Assembly (NCBI GenBank): GCA_024760905.1
Contig: CM045735.1
Coordinates: 27,023,249-27,087,248, forward strand
Length of the DNA stretch: 64,000 bases
DNA from: Plotosus lineatus
Lineage: Eukaryota > Chordata > Actinopteri > Siluriformes > Plotosidae
Direction: 5' to 3'
Below the pieces are notes generated by a model, which saw only the letters and a list, made by a program, of their open reading frames with translations, did no database searches and was not told the origin of the DNA. Numbering within the stretch: the first letter of the stretch is position 1; each line of letters opens with the position of its first letter. This document shows positions 1 to 11,565 of the stretch, one piece after another. Both the position numbers and the translations under genes were made by a program.

Positions 1-59
1 GACTCCTCAATATTGGACATAAACAAATATTGCACTTAAGAAAACATTTACATAAAATA

Positions 60-480
60 TAAAGTAAAATATAAAAACTAGATAAATAAATGAAATAAAA
101 ATATCAGCTAGAAGAAGTTGGAAATATATATACAGTAGGACAAATACAGAATGCTTAAAAGAAATTCTGAAGTGGCTGTAGTGTAGAGGTAGTGGTGTGT
201 GCACATACAGTGTGTACAGTTAGTGTACAAAATGCTGTGTGCAAATAATCAGGTATTTCAGCAGTTCAGTAGTCTGATGGCTTGTGGGTAAAATTGTCCC
301 TGAATCTGTTGGTGTGATGGAGGCTTCTGTGCCATCTACCTGACAACAGGTATCGTGAAGGGTGTGTGGCTGTGATGAGAGAGTCAGTTGCTGCAGGTAT
401 GTGGAAATCAATATCATTGAGGATACAAGCTGGTAACATCATGTAGGTATGATCACAAAAGCAGCGAGACAACGGCTCCT
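60..480 (-). mobile_element. Rex1-like LINE 3' fragment, decayed
   Basis: The sequence around 255-360 (an 'agtctgatggcttgtgggt...gaatctgttggtgtgatgg' pattern) is the minus-strand coding tail seen in fish Rex1/Babar-type LINEs, recognised from memory. Reading frames are broken and neither end nor target-site duplication can be placed. The same family recurs at 1746-2275, 14395-15540 and, in the opposite orientation, 55818-56400. Confidence 0.5.
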
Positions 481-812
481 CCCTTTTTTTGGCAGATGAG
501 GAGGTTTGACATAGACTCCAAAATACATTGTATTCTGCCTGACTGCATCACTACTGTAATCCCTCAACTCAAAACTTTAGACCAGGAAAACCATAGAAAT
601 TCTAAATTGTAAGCCTTAATTATAAGTTTCTGTCTCTTCCACTCTAGAGTCAGCTTAGTAGCTGACACTGTTAACAGTAAATAGAAGCTTGATTCATAAA
701 TTTAAAAGACTAAATCAGACCTTCTATCAATCAACATTGGCTCACTGGTTGACTAAATCTCTAATAGTGACTAAACCAAACTGGAAAAAAGAATCTTACA
801 GGCACAATACGA

Positions 813-868
813 ACACACACACACACACACACACACACGCGCGCGCACACACACACGCGCGCGCGCAC
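813..868. repeat. CA/CG-interrupted microsatellite
   Basis: A CA dinucleotide run interrupted by short CG blocks. Non-coding; open frames across it are repeat artefacts. Confidence 0.95.
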
Positions 869-981
869 AAACTCAAAAGAGCTTCGTCTCAATTTGCCAT
901 GGAGTAGCAGAACTTCCTGTGTAAATTAACCTGCTCTGGTCTCAGATTTTTCACTTCTTCCAAAGACCAGGAACCAGGAAA

Positions 982-1037
<56 letters not shown>

Positions 1038-1051
1038 AGAGCGATTGAGCG

Positions 1052-1101
<50 letters not shown>
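982..1101. repeat. Compound (CA)n-(GA)n microsatellite
   Basis: About 54 bp of CA repeat passes through a short GAGCGA bridge into about 50 bp of GA repeat. Confidence 0.95.
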
Positions 1102-1104
<3 letters not shown>

Positions 1105-1202
1105 CTCTGCATTGAAATTCGGGCACATCTCAACAACAAGAAAAGGTCAAACAGGCAAGACACATTTGGTGCTTGTATGTGCTCTATGAGGGTTCATCGT
1201 TA

Positions 1203-1491
1203 AGTTTCTGTAACCACTTAATCCTAATTAGGGTCACGGGGAGGCTGGCGCCCATCCCAGCTGACTCCGGGCGAGGGCAGAAAAACGCTGATGGCTATAC
1301 AGCCTACTCTTGTCAAAAGTCAGCAATGGTTCTTTTACATGCCTCATACCATAGACCGTGAGAGACATGGCCAGCCTTTCACAACTCAGTTAGCTGCACT
1401 GGGGGGACAATGACAACCCGTTGAGAATGGGGCTTGAACCCCAAACCTTAGGATCAGTGATCCAGTACCCTTACCACAAGGCCACCAAGGG
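1203..1491 (-). mobile_element. tRNA-derived SINE with L2-type tail
   Basis: On the minus strand the element starts near 1491 with a tRNA-like head (B-box-like GGGGTTCAAGCCCC at about 1428-1441). It passes through the core shared with the SINEs at 16801, 27766, 39969, 40520, 56727 and 60595 (GCAGCTAACTG...CATGTCTCTCAC) and ends at about 1203 in the CCCTAATTAGGATTAA tail motif typical of fish L2-mobilised SINEs. It is diverged, and no clear target duplication was found. Confidence 0.75.
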
Positions 1492-1545
1492 TAATGTAGC
1501 TAATAAAGAATCAAAAAACCCAAAATGTTTGTGCTTGTATGTGCA

Positions 1546-1712
1546 CCCAGAAAGCAGTTGGGGTTAGCTGCCTTCTCAAGGGCACTTAATGCCATGAAAA
1601 TGGAAAAGGGGAAGGTGCTGCTCAGTCCTCCACTGCCACACATTTTTCTTGCTGGTTCAGAATCTAACCAGCAAACCCGCTTATCTATCCATTAGGCCAG
1701 ACTGTCCCCAAA
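1546..1712 (-). mobile_element. Second tRNA-type SINE family, partial
   Basis: On the minus strand the start 'ggggacagtctggcctaatg' resembles a tRNA A-box region, followed by a degenerate B-box and a 'gcacttaatgcc'-type body in antisense. This differs from the 1203-1491 SINE. A shorter, similar piece occurs near 58690-58770. Confidence 0.5.
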
Positions 1713-1745
1713 GCACCTGTCCTGTTAATTTAATTGTCTGCTTAA

Positions 1746-2275
1746 AGCAGAATCAAAATCAGAATACTTTATTGATCCCAGAGGAAATTTCGTGTACACA
1801 GTTGTTCCATACAAGTAGAGTGAGCACAAGATCAAGTCTCGATAAAGAATTTTTTTAAAAACACATATACATACAGAACAAGGAATCTACATATACCAAT
1901 ATGGAAGTTTGAAATTAGATGTTACTAATATCTATATAAACAGATGCAGAATGAATCTTGTTAGTGGGTGATATGTAAAGTACAATCAGTATGATAATCA
2001 ATAGAATGTACATATATAACAGTATATGTTCTTGCTATATGGAGGAGTTGTACAGTTTAATGGCCACAGATAGGAATGATTTCCTGTGTCGTTCAGTATT
2101 GCTTTTAGGTGGTATCAGTCTCTCACTGATAATGCTATTGTGACTGATCAGCATGTTGTGAAGTGGGTGGGCGGTATTGTTTAGTATCGTCTCTGTTTTG
2201 GACTTTTGGACAGCATTCGCCTCTCAGACAATACTGTCAGAGTCCAGTTCCATCCCCACAATGTTACTGGCCTGT
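1746..2275 (-). mobile_element. Rex1-like LINE 3' end with UTR tail
   Basis: The right part (2040-2275) is the antisense of the same coding tail as 14395-14640. The left end carries the antisense of a 'CCTCTGGGATCAATAAAGTATTCTGATT' type 3' terminus (about 1750-1790), the usual end of Rex1/Babar copies. It is 5'-truncated and decayed. Confidence 0.6.
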
Positions 2276-2975
2276 ACACACACACACACAAACCTGTACT
2301 AGATAGGGTAGGGGCTGCCATTCTCACACTGCAGTGCTCAGCCACAACCAATGCTGTACCAACTGGGACAGCTTAATGATGACAAAATAAAAGAGCTCTT
2401 TATCCATGGTCGACATCAACTGATGATGGCTATCTTTACACCATCATGCTATCATGAAGCAATGATATAAGCTATTTATTTGTGAAATCGCTAGATACTA
2501 CTCATGAACCGACACTTCTTGTAGGAAATTAACTGTTCAGTTCTCATGGCTTCATATGGAAGCAAGAAATATCTGGAAGGGTTGTATAGGCAAACAGTTG
2601 GCCGTCAGTGGGATTCACTTGGGTCACAAGGAAATTGGCTTAATTGATTTAAATTGCTCATCATATGACGCTTCTTGTGCATATATGCATCTTATGTATG
2701 TGTATATGAATATATGAGTATATGTGAGGGATAGAGAGTGATGAGGTCAGAAAATTACCTTTCAATAATTTAATTATTGAGGGAATAAGTAAAATAAAAA
2801 GTTTGGTAAATGAATAAAATAAGACACATTCATAAAAATAATAATAATAGTTATTAGACAACTGAATAGTTCTAACAAACAGGTACTGTAGTTGAGTAGT
2901 TTATTTTAATATCTTGCTACCTAGCAATCTAACCACAAAGCTCTGCATAAAAATAGTTTGGATGATATGACTTAC
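2276..2975. other. Intron 4 sequence without recognised features
   Basis: AT-rich, with a short CA run at 2278-2290. I see no exon, RNA gene or recognisable repeat between the Rex1-like fragment and the splice donor at 2975. Confidence 0.5.
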
Positions 2976-3123
2976 TGATTTTCTCTCCGCTTTGAGGTCC
3001 TGTGTGTATCGTGTGAGATCAGTGGTGATCTGTGATGTCATATTCTCAGCGACAAGTTCATGCTGTCCTGCATAGTCATTCAGTTCATTCAGAGAAGCCA
3101 GAAATGCACGGCACCAGGTGTAT
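2976..3123 (-). CDS. fnbp1: fnbp1-like F-BAR exon (third visible exon)
   Basis: Read on the minus strand, an AG acceptor precedes base 3123 and a GTAAG donor follows base 2976. The 148-bp exon supplies one base of a split Lys codon and then 49 codons with no stop, including [17 protein letters not shown] and ending in KAERKS. From knowledge of the family this matches the conserved F-BAR helix segment of FNBP1/FNBP1L/TRIP10 (residues about 66-115). These proteins form curved dimers that bind and tubulate plasma membrane in endocytosis and recruit N-WASP and dynamin through a C-terminal SH3 that is outside this window. It joins in phase to the exon at 3306-3362 across a 182-bp intron. The next exon is not found between 1 and 2975. 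The paralogue choice (fnbp1 over fnbp1l or trip10) is from remembered similarity, not alignment. Confidence 0.88.
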
Positions 3124-3305
3124 CTAACATAGAAAGTTACATCACCAATAAATATACAGTAAAATCACCGACAAGATGGTTTAATGACTACTATACAGCA
3201 TCAGCTATCAGAAAAATCATGTATTAGTTACTGCGAAATTTACCATTCTAATAAATTAATTTTCTGTTACTGTAGCTTGTAGCTAGTGGCTTTATCTTAA
3301 CTTAC

Positions 3306-3362
3306 TTGCTCTCTTCTTCTTCCCTTGCATTCTTCTTGGGTTGGTACTTCTTTGATAAATTT
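3306..3362 (-). CDS. fnbp1: fnbp1-like F-BAR exon (second visible exon)
   Basis: This is a 57-bp minus-strand exon bounded by a CTGTCTAG acceptor and a GTAAGTT donor. With one base completing the Arg codon begun in the upstream exon, it reads NLSKKYQPKKNAREEEES plus two bases of a Lys codon finished in the next exon. The Lys-rich stretch followed by an acidic run is characteristic of the loop between the first F-BAR helices of FNBP1, and it is the best reason for preferring fnbp1 over fnbp1l or trip10. Both split codons resolve without a stop, which supports a real spliced gene rather than a processed copy. It is too short for a standard ORF search, so it is easy to miss. Confidence 0.87.
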
Positions 3363-3558
3363 CTAGACAGAAATAACAAATAATTATTAAAACCAGATTT
3401 TGTGGCAATCATCAGCACAGTCATGTGTCTGAAGGTTTTTTCTTAAAATATCTAATATAAAATAGCAATGTCAACTTACATTTATTGTGTTGTTACACAG
3501 GTACCGCAATGACTTAGAAAGTAAGCTAATGGGCCAGACCAGTGCAGATTGATATGTA

Positions 3559-4649
3559 CAGACACTCCCCGACTTACGTTCATCCGTTTTACGTTTTTTT
3601 TCAATTTTACATTTTTTTTATTTTTCAAAAAAAAAAGAAAAAAAGTCAAATTTTGAGTTTAGACGTACCTACGTAGTACGCTGACGTAATCACGCAATGA
3701 TGCTGCTTCCATTGTTTACAAATCACAGACTGAACGTGCCCCTCCTTCTTCCCAGTTCAGTTATATACGAGTATATAGTGTGTTACCCTTGTGTTAAGAC
3801 GTCGTCTCTGTGATCTCTGCATTTACACTGTTTTGCGGACTTTTGTAACCATAAGCAAATATGGTTGGTCAGAAGCGTAAGCCTACTAGCATGGGTGCAA
3901 GTCTCATACACAGAGATGAATTAACTATCTGTTCGGATCGGCGCAATCTACCATGCATACTCAGTTAAGCAAAGAGAGTTGTAAAATAAATGAAAACCCG
4001 AATCCAGAAAAGAAAGAGAACTCTCTGCTCTGCTGGTGATTCACATCAGTGCAGGCTGAGTACTAAACGAGTTCAACGGTGCCCTTGCGCACTTGAAAGA
4101 CCGGAAGTCCGTATATCAAGCACAGCAAGTACACGACTTTTGGTATTGAGCGCCTCACATATTGTAAGCGTTGATTGGTTGTTTAAAGCTTCATGTAAAG
4201 TGAGTCGACTCAGCTTCATGTAATGTGACTCAGGTCAGCTTTATGTAACGTGATCATCCGTTGACCATAGGAACGATTTACAAGCAGAAAGATCGCATCA
4301 AAGAGAATGTAAATGGTTATATTTGATACTGTATTTTGATATTTGATGAATGAATTTGATTAAAATTTATCAACTTGAAATTATTTTGCTTGAATTTAAT
4401 TTATTTTAAATTAATGTTGATATTATTTGATATATTTGATATTATTTTACAATGTTATGTTTATAATAATTGATAATTGATTTAGGTGTGTTTTATGAGA
4501 TACGGTAATGGTATTTATGGATGTATAGTACAGTATGAGCGTCATACGTCACACATCATACGTCACTGTAACAACTTACGTTCACTTTCAACTTACATTT
4601 GGCCGTCCGGAACCAATTAAAAACAAAACAAAAGTCGGGGAGCTATCTG
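3559..4649 (+). mobile_element. Tigger/pogo-like TIR element, non-autonomous
   Basis: The ends are inverted (CAGACACTCCCCGACTT on the left, AAGTCGGGGAGCTATCTG on the right) and both are flanked by TA (3557-3558 and 4650-4651), the Tc1/mariner-superfamily target. An ATG at 3861 opens a short frame starting MVGQKRKPTSMG that runs 35 codons. It looks like the basic N-terminus of a pogo/Tigger transposase whose body has been deleted, so plus orientation is inferred. A diverged second copy lies inverted at 53936-54865, truncated beside the retroviral LTR. Confidence 0.72.
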
Positions 4650-4651
4650 TA

Positions 4652-5852
4652 CTATCTAGCAGGTTACTTAAATGTAAATATAAATTAAAATTTATAAAAC
4701 AGAACCATCAGATACTGTCTGAATCAGGAAGAAACAGTAATGTTAAATCATACATAATCTAGGTATATTTATCAAAATTGGCAACACGACATGTTGCACT
4801 ATGTTCACATAGTATTATGACCTGCATACAATATAACTTCTACTCCTACAGCACAAATTTAACTTTAAATAATTGAGTAAGAAAGACTTGCACTGACAAT
4901 CATATGAACTATGGCTTTTCTGGCTATATGGTTCCCTGGCTGGAGTCATTATGTGCGCTACACACTACCGCCAAAACAAACACTTTATATTATTCTAAAC
5001 AGAGTTCTTGAGTGTGACATCAGATTGTCAAACCACTACACAATTACTTTTTATTACAATTGCCTTTTATTATTCTCTAATGTCGTTCTTTTTCAGAAAA
5101 CAAAAAAAGGTATCAAAATCTGATCATATATAAAGATATAGCTATTCTTCAGGAGTTTTATGTGGCTGAAAGTTAGTTTATGTTAGTAGTGTTCTCAAAG
5201 AATTCAGTAAATATTAAACCTTAAAAACATGAGTGATAACAATATGACACAACACTGACATCTTTCTGCTTAGAACTGGAAACTTTGCTGTCACAATATG
5301 ACATCAGCACTTTAGGACTCTATATGCACAATACTAACTCAAACCCTCTTTCCAGGTCAATTCTATGAATGCTCAGTGCAAATAGATATAAGCAGATGTG
5401 CCACCTGTCAAGCAATACCTTGAAGTGGATTCTGTGAACTCAAACCCCTCTATGAATACTATACAAACAAATCTGTTCAAAGTGCGCACTGTCAATCATA
5501 ATAATGCATTTTTTTTAAATTACTCAAATCTGCCCTGCTGTGATGGTTTTAGCTTAAAAGCCCTGTAAATATTATGTCTTTATTTTCAACCATATCTGTA
5601 ATCCATTTTATCGTGTGTAATGGGGTGGAGTTAAAGTCACACAAATTATTTAACATAGGCCCATTTTTGAGCCATTTCCACTGCAAATCAAAAGTATGAA
5701 GCCTGACTGCAAAATCTAGTCTGCTGCTCTGGTCTGCTACCTATTTTCGAAAGCATAGCTAAATGCTGGTAGATGAGAACAGTTTCTAAAGTATTGTTAC
5801 TGATGCAGTACTGTAGACAGCCATTTTTCGGCCATTGTATCAGGAAGCTAAT
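4652..5852. other. Intron 2 sequence without recognised features
   Basis: AT-rich unique-looking DNA. No exon, repeat family or RNA gene is recognised. Confidence 0.45.
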
Positions 5853-5854
5853 TA

Positions 5855-7050
5855 CAGTAGGCCCTTGACTATTCGCGGTTTTGCACTTGCGGTTTGAGTA
5901 TTCACGAACTGCAGAGCAGCTCGCACGTGATTCAAATTCAGCCACTGGCTGTCCTCCTTCCTGCTGCTTGGTTGAGGTGAAGTAACGCCCCTTTTTCCTC
6001 ATTCATGCACAAGTTGGCAATGAGCCTTTTTTAGTGTGTTTTAATTACCAGTTAAGTTCTATGATGTCACTCAAACGCCTGCTTAAGCACCAGAAAAAGG
6101 TAATGAGGTTGGATGTCTCTTCTGAAGAAATAAGACTTTCTCCGGAAGAAACGACAGTTTCCTCTGAAGTCACGTCATTGCTGAAGAGGAATAACTGAAC
6201 CGTTGTAAAACACTCCACTATTACAGTCTTTTTTAATTATTATTCCAGTACTTGACATAAGGTAATGTTTAAAATGTTTGTGTGTTATATTTTATTTACT
6301 GTGGTGTAGCATGTTTCTCATTGTTTTGTTTATCCAATTTATTAAATTTCTTGTTCTTTTATGTCCTTTTTGTTATGGTCTGTGTTTTGGGGGACTTTGA
6401 TTTTGGCGCTGTGCCACTACTTCCTGAGGGGTGTGGCTGAGCTGCTGGGAGCACACACACACCTGAATTCACTATTCTCATTTACTCCCAATAAACAAAA
6501 GCACACTCAGCATCAACATCACCGCTTCTTTGGTTTGTAACGCCTCTTACTCTATCACTCTAAAATTCTGTTTTGTACTTTGGCTCCGGTTGGGGGTGTG
6601 TGGCTGAGCTGCTCTGACTTAATGCAGTTAATACCTGAATTCAGTCGTGTCATGCCTAATGCAATACAGTACGTTCCTCTAGTGGCATTTTTGAAAACTA
6701 CAGTGCTGTATGTTTATAAAGAGAATGCACTGAAAGGTGTTTTATACGTATGCTGTATAATGTTTATATTTTAGCATCAATAAATATAACAGTAAAAATT
6801 GAAAAGTTTTTCTTAATCATTACTACATTTTACTACATTAATACTGTATTATGAGTAAGACTGTCTATAGAATGTGTTTAAGAAGCATATTTTAGCACAT
6901 GTAATAGATACATAGTATTTTACTTACAGCTGCTCATTCGCGCATGTGACGTCATACATGGGGTTTTACTTCCGGGTGCAGAACTCACGGATTATCTCAA
7001 TTCGCGGGAGGGCCCAGAACCGAACCCCCGCGAATGTCGAGGGCCTACTG
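5855..7050. mobile_element. Tigger-like TIR element, 1.2 kb
   Basis: The left end CAGTAGGCCCTTGACTATTC and the right end GAGGGCCTACTG are inverted repeats flanked by TA on both sides. The TIR carries the CGCGG motif common in Tigger ends. Internal segments (a 45-codon acidic frame from 6061, and the GTTATGGTCTGTG / GGGTGTGGCTGAGC blocks) recur in the copies at 46430-47467 and 47760-48587 and partly at 13855-14070, defining one interspersed family. No transposase domain survives. Confidence 0.75.
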
Positions 7051-7052
7051 TA

Positions 7053-7742
7053 TATATGTAAGCGCTCCCAATAGATATCTATACTGATAAGTATCAGAGG
7101 CTCCTTAGAGGGCAGAATCAATTTGTGACTGAAAAAAATTAATAAATAAATCTCCTGATTACACTTGAGTGAATTCAGGAAAGGTTAACACTGAGTTTTT
7201 CTTTCACTCGTTGATTTCTGCCTTTAATTCTATCTTCGCAGTTTAATTACTCATTTAACAAGTTTATGTTCCTTGCTCATGTTCATGTTTCCAGTTTTAT
7301 TTGAAGCTTGTCTGCTTACCAGAGTTACAATGGAGGCTTTGAGCTGTGGTGTATGAGACTCTATTTTTGGTTATATTTTCCATTATTATTAATAAATCTT
7401 GATGCCAGATAAATGAATAGTGGGATATAACATTGCAAAAAGTCTACTTGAAAATATGAACTAACCAGAGATGCATGTGTTTGTTTTACACACACACACA
7501 CATCTCTCTCTTTGTGAAAACGCACTCTTCAGCCCTTAGAATAAACTTAACCACTACAAATAAATGCAGAATTTTATTCCTTATCCTAGAATTCAACCTG
7601 AATCCTCAAATCAAGTCATATACACTGAATAGTACTTGAGGACCAGCCAAAATATCCTTCCATCCCAAAAAGTCAAGAAAATAAACTGCAATTAACACTA
7701 TTAAGAGCAGAATATAAACAAACATTTACATACACAAACATT
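7053..7742. other. Intron 2 sequence, short CA/CT run only
   Basis: Apart from a CA/CT tract near 7490-7512, nothing is recognised. Confidence 0.45.
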
Positions 7743-7744
7743 TA

Positions 7745-9250
7745 CAGTGGGGCCAATAAGTATTGGGCAATGTAAAAATGTGCAAGTTCACCCATTTAAA
7801 AAGATAAGAGAGGTTTGTAATTTTCATCATAGGTACACATCAAGCTTGAGAGACAGAATGTAAAAACATATCCAGGAAATCACATTGTATGTTTTTAAAA
7901 AGTTTATTTGTGAAAATGGGAGGCCAATAAGTATTGGGCAGCTAGAAAACAAACATTATTTCGGCCCCCACTCGTTAACAGTATGAATGACACCTGTTTG
8001 AACTGTTTAGATGCATAAGAGGCACCTTCGAACCTGCACACACCTTCAAACTGTCAGACTGCAGTCTTCACCATGACCAAGACCAGAGAGCTTCCCAAAG
8101 ACACCAGAGATAAAATTGTACAACTGCACAAAGCTGGGATGAGTCAAACTGCAATTGGTAAACAACTTTGTGAGAAAAGATCAACAGTTGGAAACAGTAT
8201 TAGAAAATGGAAGTATAACATCACTGAAAACCTCCCTAGGAGTGTCGCTCCATGCAAGATCTCACCTCGTGGGGTTCAAAGGATCCTGAGAACAGTGAGT
8301 AATCAGCCCAGAACTACACGACCAGAACTGGTCAATGATTTGAAGACGGCAGGAACCACCGTCACACAAAGATGACAATGACTAACACACTACGTCGTCA
8401 TGAGATGAAATCCTGCATTGCTCGAAAGGTTCCCCTACTAAACGAAAAACATGCAAAGGCCCGTTTGAAATATGCTAAAGACCATCTGGACGATCCAGAG
8501 GAGGATTGGGAGAATGTGATGTGGTCAGATGAGACCAAAATTGAACTTTTTGGTTTAAACAGCACTTAGTGTGTTTGGAGTAAAAAGAATGCTGAGTTGC
8601 ATCCCAAGAACACCATACCTACTGTGAAGCATGGGGGTGGACACATCATGCTTTGGGGATGCTTTTCTGAAAAAGGGACAGGAAGACTGCACCGTATCAA
8701 TGGCAACATGAATGGGGCCATGTATTGTGACATTTTGGGTAAAAACCTCCTTTCCTCGGTCAGAGCATTAAAGATGAAACATGGCTGGGTCTTCCAACAT
8801 GATAACGATCCAAAGCACACAGCCAAGAAAACCAAGGAGTGGCTCCATAAAAAGCATATCAAGGTTCTGGAGTGGCCTTGCCAGTCTCCAGACCTCAAGC
8901 CAAGCGACAGCCCTCAAACATCACAGCTCTAGAGAAGATCTAAACTAGAACTAAAGTGTGTGTAGACCTGGTCAAGAACTACAGGAACCGTTTGACCTCT
9001 GTCATTGCCAACCAAGGCTACATTACAAAGTATTAAAAGTAACTTTTGCTGGCTGCCCAATACTTATTAGCCTCGCGTTTTCATAAATAAATTGTTTAAA
9101 AATTATACAATGTGTTTTCCTGGATTTTTTTTTACATTCTGTCTCTCAAGCTTGATGTGTACCTATGATGAAAATTACAAACCTCTCTAATCTTTTTAAA
9201 TGGGTGAACTTGCACATTTTTACATTGTCCAATACTTATTGGCCCCACTG
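7745..9250 (+). mobile_element. Tc1-like transposon, nearly complete, long TIRs
   Basis: The element is 1506 bp, bounded by CAGTGGGGCCAATAAGTATT and its inverse and flanked by TA at 7743-7744 and 9251-9252. The inverted repeats are long: about 150 bp at each end pair with few mismatches (7745-7895 versus 9105-9250). It encloses one plus-strand transposase pseudogene. Long TIRs plus a single 340-residue-class gene are typical of fish Tc1 elements. Confidence 0.93.
8073..8932 (+). pseudogene. Tc1 transposase, broken
   Basis: The start [20 protein letters not shown] leads into the paired-like helix-turn-helix DNA-binding part. The frame stops at 8375 and coding continues in the +2 frame, then meets a TAG at 8567-8569. 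The first catalytic Asp is seen in MWSDETKIELFG and the second in [18 protein letters not shown]. The segment that should carry the third acidic residue (SPDLKPS near 8890) runs into altered sequence, so the DDE triad is incomplete. At least one frameshift, one nonsense codon and loss of the third catalytic residue make it inactive. Confidence 0.9.
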
Positions 9251-9349
9251 TAAGTAGAAAATATAAAACTGAACATTGGGATGTGCAGTATACACATTGG
9301 AGACACTGTGAAATATCAAAAATAAATAGCAGCAGCAAAGTGGATAAAC

Positions 9350-9990
9350 TACACTGTAAATGTAATTGAAGTAAAGCGCGGCAGTGCAAGAAGCCGTAGA
9401 GATTCTGGATTCAATGTCCTTTTACAGAGAATTGAAGTCTGTGTAAGAGTTAACAAGTAGGGGTATGAGTATGTGTCTGTGGAGGAGGGTTGTACATGTG
9501 TGTCACTACGAGGGAGTGGGGGTGGAAGGATGGCTTTCACAGCTCTGGGGAAGCTGTTTTGGAGTCTGGTTGTGCTGGTAGTGTTGACCTGAAGGAAGCG
9601 CTACAAACGGTTAATTTCCAGGGTGGGTGGGAGCTATTATGCTAAATTTAATACTTTCTATTGCAGGGCTGTAGAAGTTCTTTAGCAGCTGAAAGGAAAC
9701 CCCAGTGCGTTTCAGCTTCCTGAGAGTAGATGTTGGGTCTTCTTCACCAGGTGTGAGGTGTTGACAGATCAGGACAGGTCAGATGAAATGTGGACACCCA
9801 GGAACTTAATACAGTCCACACACACCACCACCTATGTTTACAGAGAGGAGCCTGCTCGGTCTTCCTGGTCCTCCTGTAGTCCGCTATGACATCCTTGGCT
9901 TTGCTGGTCTTCAGAATGAAACTGTCAGTTAAACACGTTTATCAAGTGCTGGATCTGCTCTCATCGGTAGTAGATAATGGTGGAGGAATT
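9350..9990 (-). mobile_element. LINE 3' fragment, Rex-type, decayed
   Basis: Antisense phrases such as AGCTCTGGGGAAGCTGTTTT and AGTCTGGTTGTGCTGGTAGT (about 9540-9580), and the 'tgttgggtcttcttcaccag...acacccaggaacttaata' stretch, are typical of the coding tail of fish Rex/Babar-like LINEs. All frames are broken and the boundaries are approximate. Confidence 0.5.
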
Positions 9991-10734
9991 GAATACTCGC
10001 CTGTTTAAATTGCAAAATTACATGCAAAAGTCTAAATTTGAGGCAGATTGAAAATGCGGATCTATAGCTTGAATCACATCACTGATGGGGCACAGAACAA
10101 GAAAAATTAACTGCTGTCTGTTGTGCAACTGTAAAGCCCAAATCAGTTCCCAGTGTAAATAAAAGATAAAGACTTTTCACATCAGAATGAATTGAAATGA
10201 AAAATGACAGGAGCCCAAAGTGAATGCATACTGCTAATGCAGTACATAATCTTGTTCTTTGAATTACACAAGCAACGTAACTATTAATAGTAATTAGAGT
10301 GTTATAATTACTATAATAATGAACACAAATAATAAATAGGTGTCTGGAGGCTACAAAGATACATCTGTTAAACAAATTTTAGAATGATTAGTCAATTATT
10401 AGAGGCTGTATATCGACGATAATGAATGCATGGACGGACAGACAAACACCGGAGGCAACAGCAATACGCGTTCGGCCAAGTATGCTCGATGGATAAAATC
10501 TTAAGGAAAAAACAGTAGCTTGGAGAAAGTACAAACACACTGACTTGGATCAAGAATATGAAAAATTCAGATATGTTAAAATGACCAAGGGAAAACAGGG
10601 AATCAGTGTCTTTAAAAAAGTTTGATACAAAAATACCTATTCACTGGAAATGGAAGGTGCAGTGTCACGACGAGGAGCACAGAAGAGGAAGGATGCGAGT
10701 GACATGATGCTCAAAATCACTGCATCATATATCA

Positions 10735-11165
10735 GAATGCGCTGTGTGGTAACGTCCTAAAAGTGGAGCATGTAATAAGCACTATGACACAAACCGTAAA
10801 CTTTATATGAGTAAAGGTTTAAATAACCAGCAATTTCGGTCCTTTATGTGGGAAATAGATTCAGAATTTGCCGACATTCCATATCATACAGAAGTGCATT
10901 GGCTGAGTGAAGGGGAAATTCTCAGTAGAGTTTTTGAGATCAGCAAGAAAAATTGTCAGTTCATGGTCAGTAAAGGAAAAGACTCCATAGTTTTGCGGGA
11001 CGAAAAGTAAGTTAGCATTTCTGGCTGATGTACCAGCTCATCTCAACATCTTAAATCTTCAGCTCCAGGGACATAAACTAGTGATCACTGACATGTATGA
11101 TAAGGTGAAGGCATTTTAAGTGAAGCTGCTCTTATGAGAGACATCAAATTCACCAGTGCAACTTG
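10735..11165 (+). pseudogene. hAT (Charlie-type) transposase central fragment
   Basis: A first frame reads LCGNVLKVEHVISTMTQTVN. A one-base shift near 10805 leads to MSKGLNNQQFRSFMWEIDSE, continuing through TEVHWLSEGEILSRVFEI to a stop at 11010, with more broken similarity to about 11165. Order and motifs fit the central RNase H-like region of vertebrate hAT-Charlie/GTF2IRD2-type transposases, from family knowledge. The N-terminal part of a similar protein lies separately at 18940-19345. Confidence 0.7.
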
Positions 11166-11183
11166 CCTCACTGTCCCTATTGC

Positions 11184-11290
11184 AGTGCTTCTCAATAAGT
11201 TTCTGTGGCGTCCCCTCTCGGAAAAAAAAACAACATTGCACACCCCCCACCGCCCCGCAAGCGACTATAAATAGTATTAATTGTCTGTAT
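11184..11290 (+). mobile_element. hAT-like terminal fragment
   Basis: Begins with a GCAGTGCTTCTCAATAAGTT end-like motif and contains an A-run and a GACTATAAATAGT segment. The same sequence recurs at 13157-13265, 41073-41170 and inverted at 12795-12870 and 17800-17880. It is directly joined to an RTE/SINE-type tail. Confidence 0.45.
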
Positions 11291-11291
11291 G

Positions 11292-11362
11292 TGCGAATCA
11301 GATGATTCGCTGTGGCAACCCCTGTAAAAAGGGGAAAAGCCGAAAGGAAAAGAAGAAGATCA
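11292..11362 (+). mobile_element. RTE/SINE 3' tail fragment
   Basis: GATGATTCGCTGTGGCAACC followed by AAAAGCCGAAAGGAAAAGAAGAAG is the 3' terminus shared by the RTE element at 41527-44688 and the SINE at 16801-17156. Only about 70 bp remains. Confidence 0.65.
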
Positions 11363-11565
11363 TTGTTATTAGGAAACCTCTTCATAACATTGTATCTTTT
11401 TTAACATTAAAAACAAAAAAGAAAGAAATATAGGTCACCTTACAACAAACAAAAACTTCATTAACATAGTTTTTTCCATCTGTAACAGAAAAGGATTTAA
11501 TGTGCACCAATGTGCCTAAAATTAAAAAAATACATACTTATTCAAACTCATTCAACTTATTTATA

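Noticed and set aside
3990..4223. 77-codon frame in the Tigger-like element
   Set aside because: Not in frame with the N-terminal remnant at 3861 and without transposase motifs; not preserved in the inverted copy as far as I could read.
8566..8898. 110-codon minus-strand frame
   Set aside because: Shadow of the Tc1 transposase catalytic region.
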